From an endosymbiont of Escarpia spicata (GTDB lineage Bacteria; Pseudomonadota; Gammaproteobacteria; Chromatiales; Chromatiaceae): 64,000 nucleotides of DNA. The position numbers and the translations under genes were made by a program. Each line of letters begins with the position of its first letter. Within the stretch, counting starts at the first letter, position 1. Under the pieces are notes generated by a model. That model searched no databases and was not told where the DNA came from. It was given only the letters and a program-made list of their open reading frames with translations. Location: contig QFXE01000020.1 of assembly GCA_003349915.1 (NCBI GenBank), positions 124,001 to 188,000 of the forward strand, read 5' to 3'. Below are positions 46,581 through 54,274 of the stretch, piece after piece.

Positions 46581-47348
46581 TTAGTGAGTCTCCATCCACC
46601 ACTCACAGAGCCGCCGGACGATGGACTCTTCATCCGCGCCATCAGCAAGCACTATCTGTTCAAATCCCATCCGCCGCGCCTCTTCCACCATACGCGGACT
46701 GATCACCAGCAGCGGGGTTAAACACAACCTCTGCCGACCGGCATCTCCCAGCAGTGCGGCCAGGTTGGCGAGAATATCGTTGCTCGTGGCCGTCACTACC
46801 TGAACCCGCCGGGACCAATCGGCCAGCATGGGGGCAACATCCACCACCGGGCGCTGCCGCCGATAGACCTCGGCATAGCTCACCTCGGCACCCCGTTGTT
46901 TCAGGGTCTCGCCCAGCAGCGCCCGGCCACCCACGCCCCGCACAATGACAATCCGCTTGCCAGCGACCTGTTGCAGCTCTGGGGTTGCCAGCAGCCCTTC
47001 GCTGTCGAAACGCTCCGATGGAACCACATCCGGCGGATAACCTGCCTGCATCAATCCCCGTGCCGTTCCCTTGCCGACCGATGCCAATCGGATGCCATCG
47101 GGTAACCGCTCTCCATGCAGCAGTTGCAGTCCGAAGGTGACCGCATTGGGACTGACGAAGATCAGCGTCTCCCCTGCCTCCAGGCCTAGCAACAAGCGGG
47201 CGGCGTCCGCATCTTCTGTCGGGTCTATCCTGATCGCCGGGAAAGGAAGCGCCTTTCCGCCATTCTCTTCGATCCGTTCGCACAGCCCCCCGGCCTGATG
47301 CTCAGGCCGGGTGACAAGCACCCCGATGCCCCGCAGGTCGCAACTCAC
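46581..47348 (-). CDS. hemD: Uroporphyrinogen-III synthase
   Basis: HemD closes hydroxymethylbilane to uroporphyrinogen III with inversion of ring D. Sequence conservation in this family is low. The 255-residue protein shows the typical two-lobe pattern: VLVTRPEHQAGGL at the start, ETLIFVSPNAV near 60, SVGKGTARGL near 90 and TATSNDILANLA near 185. The start is GTG 47348, six bases after the hemC stop, which supports both identity and coexpression. Confidence 0.92.
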   Translation of the reverse strand: MSCDLRGIGVLVTRPEHQAGGLCERIEENGGKALPFPAIRIDPTEDADAARLLLGLEAGETLIFVSPNAVTFGLQLLHGERLPDGIRLASVGKGTARGLMQAGYPPDVVPSERFDSEGLLATPELQQVAGKRIVIVRGVGGRALLGETLKQRGAEVSYAEVYRRQRPVVDVAPMLADWSRRVQVVTATSNDILANLAALLGDAGRQRLCLTPLLVISPRMVEEARRMGFEQIVLADGADEESIVRRLCEWWMETH

Positions 47349-47354
47349 ATTCAG

Positions 47355-48284
47355 TCAGTCTTCATAGAGGGTGGCCAGAATCTCATCAGCCCCCCAATCA
47401 AGCAATTTTTCCGCCAGCCCAAACCCCATCTGTTCCGCTTCGGCTGTGGTGCCCTCCACTTCTCCCCGGAGAATACGGCTGCCGTCCGGCTCTCCCACCA
47501 GACCGCGCAACCAGAGAACCCCATTCTCCAGCATCGCGTACCCCGCAATGGGCACCTGGCAGCCACCCATCAGGCGTTGGTTCATCGCCCTTTCCGCAGT
47601 AACGCAATAGGCGGTCTCCTGATGGTGCAGGGGCGCAAGCAGGGTGTTGATCCGCTCATCGTCGCTGCGGCATTCGATCCCGACCGCCCCTTGACCGATC
47701 GCCGGAAGACTCTGCTCCGGACCGATGGTGGCGGTGATGCGATCCTCGAAACCCAGACGAATCAAACCCGCCGAGGCAAGGATGATGGCATCGTATTCCC
47801 CTTCGTCAAGTTTTCGCAGGCGGGTGTTGACGTTACCCCGCAATGGTTTGATCACCAGATCCGGCCGCAACTCGGCGAGCTGGCACTGACGACGCAGGCT
47901 GGAGGTACCGACGCAACTGCCTTGCGGCAGTTCATCGAAGCTCTTGAAGTTATTGGAGACGAAGGCGTCCCGGGGATCCTCGCGCTGCATGATGACCGGC
48001 AGATGCAGTCCTTCCGGCAGCTCCACCGGGACATCCTTCATGGAGTGGACCGCGATATCGGCCCGGTCTTCCAGCATGCCCTGTTCCAACTCCTTGACGA
48101 ATAACCCCTTGCCGCCGATCTTGGCCAGGGGGGTGTCCAGTATCTTGTCACCCTGGGTCTTCATACCCACCAGTTCAACCTTGATGCCGGGATGCGCTTT
48201 TCCAAGCTCTGCGGCCACATGTTCAGCCTGCCACATGGCAAGGGGGGAGACTCGGGTGGCGATACGGATGGTTTTCTGGGGCAT
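47355..48284 (-). CDS. hemC: Hydroxymethylbilane synthase (porphobilinogen deaminase)
   Basis: HemC polymerises four porphobilinogen units on a dipyrromethane cofactor. The 309-residue protein contains [12 protein letters not shown] at the start, [11 protein letters not shown] near 85, [11 protein letters not shown] near 128, [19 protein letters not shown] near 150 and the cofactor cysteine in [12 protein letters not shown] near 242. It heads the hem run. In pseudomonads hemC follows algR directly; here about 490 bp of repeats and a cytochrome gene intervene. Confidence 0.97.
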   Translation of the reverse strand: MPQKTIRIATRVSPLAMWQAEHVAAELGKAHPGIKVELVGMKTQGDKILDTPLAKIGGKGLFVKELEQGMLEDRADIAVHSMKDVPVELPEGLHLPVIMQREDPRDAFVSNNFKSFDELPQGSCVGTSSLRRQCQLAELRPDLVIKPLRGNVNTRLRKLDEGEYDAIILASAGLIRLGFEDRITATIGPEQSLPAIGQGAVGIECRSDDERINTLLAPLHHQETAYCVTAERAMNQRLMGGCQVPIAGYAMLENGVLWLRGLVGEPDGSRILRGEVEGTTAEAEQMGFGLAEKLLDWGADEILATLYED

Positions 48285-48328
48285 GTAAAGGGGCCTCGAT
48301 ATTAAAAATGCCGGTATTATTGTTTTCC

Positions 48329-48492
48329 AGGAGACTGTCGGGTTTATCCGTTTGAAGCGAAAATCACTGGGGGCGAATCAAATCAGTTTATCGAACGAGG
48401 CGAATAGTGGGCCTATTTAACGAGTTCGATAAGCTGAGTTGATCGCCATCCAGGGATTTGCAGCCAAACAGTGTTAAACCCGACAGCCTCCT
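48329..48492. mobile_element. MITE-like 164-bp full-length palindrome
   Basis: The 18-bp terminal inverted repeats are AGGAGACTGTCGGGTTTA on the left and TAAACCCGACAGCCTCCT on the right (one mismatch). The interior is also palindromic: GGCGAATCAAATCAGTTTATC pairs with the later GATAAGCTGAGTTGATCGCC, so the whole element can fold into one long hairpin. There is no coding capacity. It lies upstream of hemC on the hemC strand and may affect its transcription. Confidence 0.75.
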
Positions 48493-48605
48493 AGAGGTCT
48501 GATCCCGGAAGGGCTTACAGCCAAATCCAGCCCAGACAGCGCCTATGCTAAAGCCTGCTTTGCCTGCAAGCAATTTATTATGTGATCAGCTCGCATCATA
48601 GCCTC

Positions 48606-48780
48606 GTAGGTTGGGTTAGGCGCACATCACCGCAATGATCAGTCATTTCCACTAATGCCAAGCGTGCGCCGTAACCCAACAGTTTCCGCGATATTCCTGC
48701 TCAGGCGTTGGGTTACGATGCGCTCAGGCAACGCCGACAAGCAGAAAAAGAGGCATTGTTGCGCATCTAACCCAACCTAC
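48606..48780. repeat. Composite double-palindrome repeat, family B, copy 3
   Basis: The 175-bp element is edged by GTAGGTTGGGTTAG and CTAACCCAACCTAC. It has the same two-palindrome plan as the other copies (GTTGGGTTACGATGCGC starts the right half), but with GTTGG in place of GTCGG, balanced on both arms. The region 48493-48605 between it and the MITE holds nothing recognisable. Confidence 0.92.
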
Positions 48781-48802
48781 GCTTTCTTTGTAACGATAGG
48801 GT

Positions 48803-49454
48803 TCAGCGTTGTCTCGCGTAGTAATTGACCAGTGCTTCCAGACTCTCGACGCCCTGTTTTCGCATCATTTTGGGTGAACTTTTTCGACATGCCCCGTTCC
48901 GCACGATTGACGCCAACCAGATAGTCTTTCAAGGTCCAGCGCAGGTAGGGTTTCCACTGACCGGCAAGCCGTCCGGCATTGTCTTCCGGATCGCTGCCGG
49001 CCTCTCCGTGACACTTTTCACAATAGCGACGATGCAATATAGCCCCTCTGTCCACCAGCCGCCAGTCGGTTTTTTGCATCGGCGGACGCTGTTCCCTGGA
49101 GGAGAAGTAACCAGCCATCCGGCGTACCTCGTCCGGCGTGTATCCAGGCAGGATTCTGCCCATTACCGTGCTGAAACGATCTCCCCGGCGATAGGCCTCC
49201 ATCACTTCGATGAAATAGTTTTCGGAGAGTCCCGCAATCGACGGGGTGGCCGGACCAAGACTGCGTCCCTCGAAGCCATGACAGCCAAAGCAGCCTCCGG
49301 CGAGGGTTTCTCCATCGGCCCCGTCCATCAGTTCAGGAGTGGTTTCGGTGTTCGCTTGCGGTACAGCAGGCAACGGCTTTTGCGCCTCTTTGGGGGGCAC
49401 ACTGCAAGCAGTCAGCAGCAGTGCAGCGATAACGGCACACAGACGAAATGTCAT
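48803..49454 (-). CDS. FccA-like diheme c-type cytochrome lipoprotein, frameshifted near its end
   Basis: This exported diheme cytochrome of the c4/FccA type has a lipobox (LLTAC, Cys17), heme sites CFGCH (55-59) and CEKCH (145-149), and likely axial Met98 and Met189. It resembles the cytochrome subunit of flavocytochrome c sulfide dehydrogenase, but no flavoprotein subunit is adjacent. After about residue 195 the annotated frame turns into unrelated sequence, while the next frame continues MMRKQGVESLEALVNYYARQ and stops at 48803-48805. The shift is at an AAAA run (48871-48868); three A residues would restore the family C-terminus. It overlaps algR by 4 bases. Confidence 0.82.
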
Positions 49455-50191
49455 CCGTCAGGCGCCCCTTTCAACCAACGCCGTACCTCCGGCAGATGAC
49501 GGCGACTCACCTCCAGACGTTCCTCGCATCCGTTCAAGACCACCTGCATCTTCCCATCCGCCCCTCTCTCCAACCCTTTCAGACGCCGCCTCACCACCAG
49601 TGCATTCCGATGGATACGCAACAACCAGTCGGCATAACGATCCTCCAGTGACTTCAGGGTATCCTCCAACAACGCCTCTCCCGCACCGTGCCGCACGGCA
49701 ATATATTTACTGTCGGCCCGCAGGTAGATCACTTCATCGAAGGAGAGACTCAATACGCCGCCACGATAGGAAACACTTAGCTGTGGTATCTTCTCTCGCT
49801 CCACCCGTCCCAGCGTTTCGCGTTGTGGCCGGGTGATCCGGCGGGATCGCTCCAGCGCCTGGCGCAGGCGCTCCCGGCGCACCGGTTTCAATAGATAATC
49901 CTGCGCCTCCCGTTCGAACGCCTCCAGCGCATGTTCTTCGTAGGCAGTGGTGAAGATCACTGCAGGAGGCGTTTCAAATCCGGCAAGCCGGCCTGCGGCT
50001 TCCAACCCATCCATGCCCGGCATACGGATGTCCATCAATACCAGATCGACACCCTGTTGGGCGCAAAACTTCAGGGAATCTTCTCCATTGACGGCCTCTC
50101 CCACCACCCGGTAGGGCGCGCCCAACTCGGCTATGAGCCCAGCCAGCCGTTCCCTGGCCAGCGCCTCGTCATCCACCAGCAGAATCCTCAC
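49451..50191 (-). CDS. algR: AlgR-type LytTR response regulator
   Basis: This 246-residue regulator has a receiver domain (DD near residue 8, phospho-Asp in LVLMDIRMPGMDG near 55, and the KP pair in YLLKPVRRE near 102). A C-terminal LytTR DNA-binding domain follows (about 140-240, with RADSKYIAVRHG and WLLRIHRNALV). It starts at GTG 50191, overlapping the algZ stop by 4 bases. In pseudomonads AlgR controls alginate, pili and heme genes; here the target set is unknown. Confidence 0.94.
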   Translation of the reverse strand: MRILLVDDEALARERLAGLIAELGAPYRVVGEAVNGEDSLKFCAQQGVDLVLMDIRMPGMDGLEAAGRLAGFETPPAVIFTTAYEEHALEAFEREAQDYLLKPVRRERLRQALERSRRITRPQRETLGRVEREKIPQLSVSYRGGVLSLSFDEVIYLRADSKYIAVRHGAGEALLEDTLKSLEDRYADWLLRIHRNALVVRRRLKGLERGADGKMQVVLNGCEERLEVSRRHLPEVRRWLKGAPDG

Positions 50192-51254
50192 TCCAGCCTC
50201 CAGGGATGGGGGAAAAACAGCCGCACCTGATGCTCCCCCTCCACCTTGGACTCGCTCAGACCCGCCTCTGTATCGAATAGCCCGGCCAGTCGTTGGCGGA
50301 CATTTTCCAACGCCAGACGATTGCCTTTGCGCTGGGAAGTGACCGTCGACTGCGGCAGGGTATTACGGATACTGAGATTAACCCGTCGTCGCCGGTAACG
50401 ACCGACGATGCGCACCACCCCCCCTCAGCCGCAGGTTCGATCCCGTGATAGACGGCATTCTCCAGCAGGGGCTGCAGAATCAGCGATGGCAGCATTGCTC
50501 TCTCCGGCAGCTCTTCCAGATCCCACTCCACACGCAAGCGTTCTCCGAGTCGCTGACGCTCCACGTTCAGGTATTGGCGGGCCAACTCCAGCTCTCTGCC
50601 GAGGGTGGAGAGGCGACGCACATCCCCCAGCGAGGCCCGGAACAGGTCAGCCAGATCCTCCACCAGCTCCTCGGCCAGCCTGGGATTACTGCGGGTAAGA
50701 CTGGCGATGGTGTTCATACTGTTGAAGAGGAAATGGGGACGGATGCGGGACTGCAGCGCCTGCAGCCGGGCATCGTTCTCTGCCTCCACCTGCTGCCGCC
50801 AGAGATATTGCAGATAGAGATAACGCAGCACTACCACTCCGATGATGGCGCTGATGCCCAGACTTTTGACCAGTAATTCAAGATGTCGCTCCGGCGACAG
50901 ATCCTGACCGGAAAACAGCTGACTCAACTCGATAACCACCACCGTGGCGCAGAGCAGCAGACCCCAGGCCAGCAGCCCGGCCCATTGATTTCCCAGACCC
51001 GGCAACCGGCGTCGCAACAGACAGAGCATTCCCGCCGTAGCCAAGGCGATCCACTGCAGCAGCAGAGAGTTGACGCTGAGAGTCTGCCAGAACAACGTCA
51101 GTGGGCGCTCGTCGGCCAGGGTGAGCACCATCGCCAACAGCTCTGTCGTCACCACCACGGCAAAGACCGCACGGATACTGCAAAAGCCGGGCAGAAAGGT
51201 CTCCTGTCTGCCCCCATCGCCGATCTCCGTCCGTTCCTTTTCCGCCTGATGCAT
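50188..51254 (-). pseudogene. algZ: AlgZ/FimS-type sensor kinase, frameshifted in the ATPase domain
   Basis: From ATG 51254 the protein has four to five transmembrane helices, then the His-kinase box RIRPHFLFNSMNTI and LILQPLLENAVYHGIEPAAEG. At a run of seven G (plus-strand C7 at 50418-50424) the frame shifts into unrelated sequence. The other frame continues VVRIVGRYRRRRVNLSIRN and RLALENVRQRLAGLFD, the expected C-terminus, and ends with the GTGA overlap to algR. Eight G residues would restore it. As written, the kinase lacks the second half of its ATPase domain. Sequence error is possible. Confidence 0.82.
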
Positions 51255-51269
51255 CTCTCGATCGCCTGC

Positions 51270-51275
51270 TATAAT
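51270..51275 (+). promoter_or_regulatory. Likely -10 box of argH
   Basis: A perfect TATAAT lies 38 bases before the argH start, in the short gap between the divergent algZ and argH genes. No good -35 is seen at the right spacing (TGATGC is at 17 bases). Confidence 0.45.
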
Positions 51276-51312
51276 CCGCGTTTTTCCGCTTTCATCTTCA
51301 GGATAGCCCTTC

Positions 51313-52707
51313 ATGAGCGAAAACAACGCGTCTGCGAAACTTTCATCCGCCCGCCTGAACGCGCCCACCGACGCCTTTGTGGAGGCCTTCACCGCCTCCG
51401 TCGAGTTTGACCAACGACTCTACCAGCATGACATCCAGGGCTCCATTGCCCATGCCACCATGCTGGAGAAACAGGGCATACTCACTGCAACGGATCGGGA
51501 TGACATCATCCGCGGGCTGGAGGCGATTGGCGAGTCTATCGCCCAGGGAAACTTCGAGTGGTCAATCGCCCAGGAGGATGTCCACATGAACCTGGAGGCC
51601 GCTCTGACCGAGAGCATCGGCGATGCCGGTAAAAAGCTGCACACCGGACGTTCCCGCAACGACCAGGTGGCCACCGACATCCGCCTCTGGCTGCGCGATG
51701 AGATCGAAGTGGTCCGTGACGGCATTTTACGCCTGCAGCAGGCACTGCTGGACCTCGCCGAGCGGGAGGCCGACACCATCCTGCCCGGCTTCACCCACCT
51801 GCAGACCGCCCAGCCGATCACCTTCGGCCACCACATGATGGCCTGGTTCGAGATGCTGGTGCGGGACCGGGAGCGTTTCGCCGACTGCAACCGGCGGCTC
51901 AACGTTTTGCCCCTGGGGGCTGCTGCCCTGGCAGGTACCACCTACCCCATCGATCGCCACTACACGGCGGAACTGCTCGGTTTCGACCGACCCAGCGAGA
52001 ACTCCCTGGATTCGGTCTCGGACCGGGACTTCGCCATCGAATTCGCCGCCAACGCCAGCATCCTGATGATGCACCTGTCGCGCTTCTCCGAGGAGTTGAT
52101 CATCTGGTCCTCCGCCCAGTTCGGGTTTATCGAACTCTCCGACAGCTTCTGCACCGGCTCATCCATCATGCCGCAGAAGAAAAATCCTGACGTGCCGGAA
52201 CTGATTCGCGGAAAAACGGGACGTATCTTCGGTCACCTGATCGGCCTGCTGACCCTGATGAAGGGCCAGCCGTTGGCCTATAACAAGGACAATCAGGAAG
52301 ACAAAGAGCCCCTGTTCGACACCATCGACAACCTGCAGGGATCACTCAAGGTCTTCGCCGAGATGATGCCCGGTGTTACCTGCCGCAAGGAGAATATGCG
52401 CAACGCGGCGATGAAGGGTTTTGCCACCGCCACCGACCTTGCGGACTACCTGGTGGGCAGGGGGATGCCCTTCCGGGATGCCCACGACGTGGTGGGACGC
52501 GCCGTCGCTTTTGGCGTGGCGGAGGGCAGGGACCTCTCAGCCATGAGCCTGGAAGAACTGCAGGGATTTTCCGAAACCATCGAGGCCGACGTCTTCGAAG
52601 TATTGACCCTGGAAGGTTCGGTCGCGGCCCGCAACCATATCGGTGGCACCGCCCCGGCCCAGGTCCGGGCCGCCATCGAACGAGCCAGGACAGCGATTAC
52701 TCAGTAG
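51313..52707 (+). CDS. argH: Argininosuccinate lyase
   Basis: The last step of arginine synthesis: argininosuccinate to arginine and fumarate. The 464-residue length is normal. Motifs are [15 protein letters not shown] near 88, [13 protein letters not shown] near 108, TFGHHMMAW near 175 and the signature [20 protein letters not shown] near 281. Its stop codon TAG is the first three bases of the TAGGCC edge of the following palindrome. The divergent argH/algZR-hem arrangement matches the pseudomonad layout. Confidence 0.98.
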   Translation: MSENNASAKLSSARLNAPTDAFVEAFTASVEFDQRLYQHDIQGSIAHATMLEKQGILTATDRDDIIRGLEAIGESIAQGNFEWSIAQEDVHMNLEAALTESIGDAGKKLHTGRSRNDQVATDIRLWLRDEIEVVRDGILRLQQALLDLAEREADTILPGFTHLQTAQPITFGHHMMAWFEMLVRDRERFADCNRRLNVLPLGAAALAGTTYPIDRHYTAELLGFDRPSENSLDSVSDRDFAIEFAANASILMMHLSRFSEELIIWSSAQFGFIELSDSFCTGSSIMPQKKNPDVPELIRGKTGRIFGHLIGLLTLMKGQPLAYNKDNQEDKEPLFDTIDNLQGSLKVFAEMMPGVTCRKENMRNAAMKGFATATDLADYLVGRGMPFRDAHDVVGRAVAFGVAEGRDLSAMSLEELQGFSETIEADVFEVLTLEGSVAARNHIGGTAPAQVRAAIERARTAITQ

Positions 52708-52733
52708 GCCTGATCAAGCGCAGCGGATCAGGC
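52708..52733. repeat. Loop-conserved palindrome family C, touching argH stop
   Basis: GCCTGATC and GATCAGGC (8 bp perfect) flank loop AAGCGCAGCG. It begins at the base after the argH stop codon, and the upstream TAG is part of its TAGG edge. Confidence 0.9.
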
Positions 52734-52749
52734 ATTTACGCCGCCTGGT

Positions 52750-52775
52750 GCCGGTTCCGCTACGCTTGAACCGGC
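52750..52775. repeat. Loop-conserved palindrome family C
   Basis: GCCGGTTC and GAACCGGC (8 bp perfect) flank loop CGCTACGCTT, followed by CTAC. It stands in inverted orientation to the element at 52708-52733, forming a pair 16 bases apart. Confidence 0.9.
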
Positions 52776-52779
52776 CTAC

Positions 52780-52856
52780 GGTTTCAGGTTTCAGGTTTCA
52801 GGTTTCAGGTTTCAGGTTTCAGGTTTCAGGTTTCAGGTTTCAGGTTTCAGGTTTCA
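52780..52856. repeat. Eleven perfect tandem copies of heptamer GGTTTCA
   Basis: The array is 77 bp, followed by a twelfth, imperfect unit GGTTTCC. It starts directly at the edge of the palindrome at 52750-52775 and lies about 110 bases before the MazG-like gene. Copy number is likely to vary by slippage. Confidence 0.97.
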
Positions 52857-52967
52857 GGTTTCCAACGCTTGTGTCGACCCGGAAGCGCGTCAACCTGCTA
52901 TTTTGCAGTAATTTGGTAGACTCGCCCTGTTACCTGTCACCTCTAACCTTTCGCCTTTGGACCCGTC

Positions 52968-53330
52968 ATGCCAAAAGATTCCCTCGACAACCTGAACACC
53001 CGCCTCAAGACCTTCGCCCAGACCCGCAACTGGGAGCAGTTCCACGATCCTAAAAACCTGTCGATGGCGTTGATCGCGGAGTGCGCGGAACTGGTGGAGC
53101 ATTTTCAGTGGCTGACGCCGGAGCAGAGCATGAATCTGCCGCCGGAGAAACATGATGAAGTCGCGCTGGAGATGGCCGACATCCTGATCTACCTGATCCG
53201 CTGTGCCGAGCGCCTTGACATCAACCTGGTCGATGCTGCTTACCGCAAGATCGGCATCAATGAAGCGCGCTACCCCACCGATAAAGTCTACGGCGACGCC
53301 CGCCGGGCATCTGAATACGATAAAGATTAA
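52968..53330 (+). CDS. MazG-like nucleotide pyrophosphohydrolase (RS21-C6/dCTPase type)
   Basis: This 120-residue cytoplasmic enzyme is predicted to hydrolyse (d)NTPs to monophosphate and PPi as a housecleaning step. The metal-binding EXXE...EXXD pattern is seen as AECAELVEHFQW near residue 36 and EVALEMADILIYL near 63. The length fits the short all-alpha NTP-PPase group, and dCTP or a modified nucleotide is a likely substrate by family. It stands alone after the heptamer array. Confidence 0.87.
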   Translation: MPKDSLDNLNTRLKTFAQTRNWEQFHDPKNLSMALIAECAELVEHFQWLTPEQSMNLPPEKHDEVALEMADILIYLIRCAERLDINLVDAAYRKIGINEARYPTDKVYGDARRASEYDKD

Positions 53331-53359
53331 AGATTCTTCTTCCCCTGCCGTTAAGGTTT

Positions 53360-54274
53360 TTGCGGGTTCCTCTCTCCATCCGTCAGAGGAACAAACAAAG
53401 ACCGGGCCGAAGAGAAATACATTGGGCCGCCATCATTGAGTGGGGAATCAGAATAACTGATGGAATCAGTTTCAACCAAGCGCTGTTGGAGGCCTGCCCG
53501 ACAGGCGTTTTGGCAGTGGACCAGGATATTCGTATCCGATGGATCAACCCAGCCCTTGAATCCATGTTGGATCTGTCCGCCAACGAGCTTGTAGGCAAGG
53601 ATCAGCAAACACTCCCGGAAGGGTTGCACGCACTATTCGAAACCACGGAGATCCTCCACCTCTCCGTCGACGGTACAGATGAACGCTGGCTGCGGCGGGA
53701 TGTACGGGAGATCAATGATGGTGCACAGTCACCACTCAAACTCCATTTCTACCAGGATATCAGCGGTCAGGTGACTGCGCAGATGGAACGCGAGGCACTG
53801 CAGAAGCAGGTTGAGGAGTTGACCATAACCGACCCCTTGACCGGGCTGGCGAACCAACGCGCAACCTTGCAGGCCCTGGCGGCGCAGGTGACGCGCAGCC
53901 GCCGCTATAACAATCCGCTAACCCTTGCCGTGGTCCGCATCAGCGATCCGGACGATCCATCCGCCCTCCTGGATAGTGACAGGGTAATTGCAGTCGCCCA
54001 GTATCTGCGTGACCGGCTCCGGTGGGCCGATACCATTGGCCATTACGAAGAGGATCTGTTCATGCTGGTGCTGCCCGAAACCAGCGAATCCGATGCCCGC
54101 AACCTGCTGGAACAGATCCAGCAGGAGTGCCGGGATGGCAGCCTGACCTTACTGGGAGACAAAACCGCACCCCATATTGGGATCGGTGTTGTCACTTGGG
54201 AAAGAGGTAATGACCCGCATCTGCTGATTCGCCACGCCATGGAGGCTTTGGAGTCATCATCCGGGAGCCGTTAG
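53360..54274 (+). CDS. PAS-GGDEF-like protein with a degenerate active site
   Basis: This 304-residue cytoplasmic protein has an N-terminal PAS domain (about 38-125, with ACPTGVLAVDQDIRIRWINPA), a linker helix (AQMEREALQKQVEEL) and a GGDEF-family fold beginning TDPLTGLANQRA near 157. The catalytic GGDEF signature reads HYEED (GHYEEDLFMLVLPE), so diguanylate cyclase activity is unlikely; a sensor or scaffold role is plausible. The only in-frame start upstream of the PAS domain is TTG 53360 with a weak AAGG, so the start is uncertain. Its TAG stop overlaps the cyaA GTG start by one base. Confidence 0.78.
   Translation: MRVPLSIRQRNKQRPGRREIHWAAIIEWGIRITDGISFNQALLEACPTGVLAVDQDIRIRWINPALESMLDLSANELVGKDQQTLPEGLHALFETTEILHLSVDGTDERWLRRDVREINDGAQSPLKLHFYQDISGQVTAQMEREALQKQVEELTITDPLTGLANQRATLQALAAQVTRSRRYNNPLTLAVVRISDPDDPSALLDSDRVIAVAQYLRDRLRWADTIGHYEEDLFMLVLPETSESDARNLLEQIQQECRDGSLTLLGDKTAPHIGIGVVTWERGNDPHLLIRHAMEALESSSGSR

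Noticed and set aside
48777-48802. Annotated C-terminal extension of the cytochrome into repeat B
   Set aside because: It results from the frameshift; the other frame carries the family C-terminus and stops at 48803-48805.
52780-52856. CRISPR array
   Set aside because: The units are contiguous 7-mers without spacers, and no cas genes are present.
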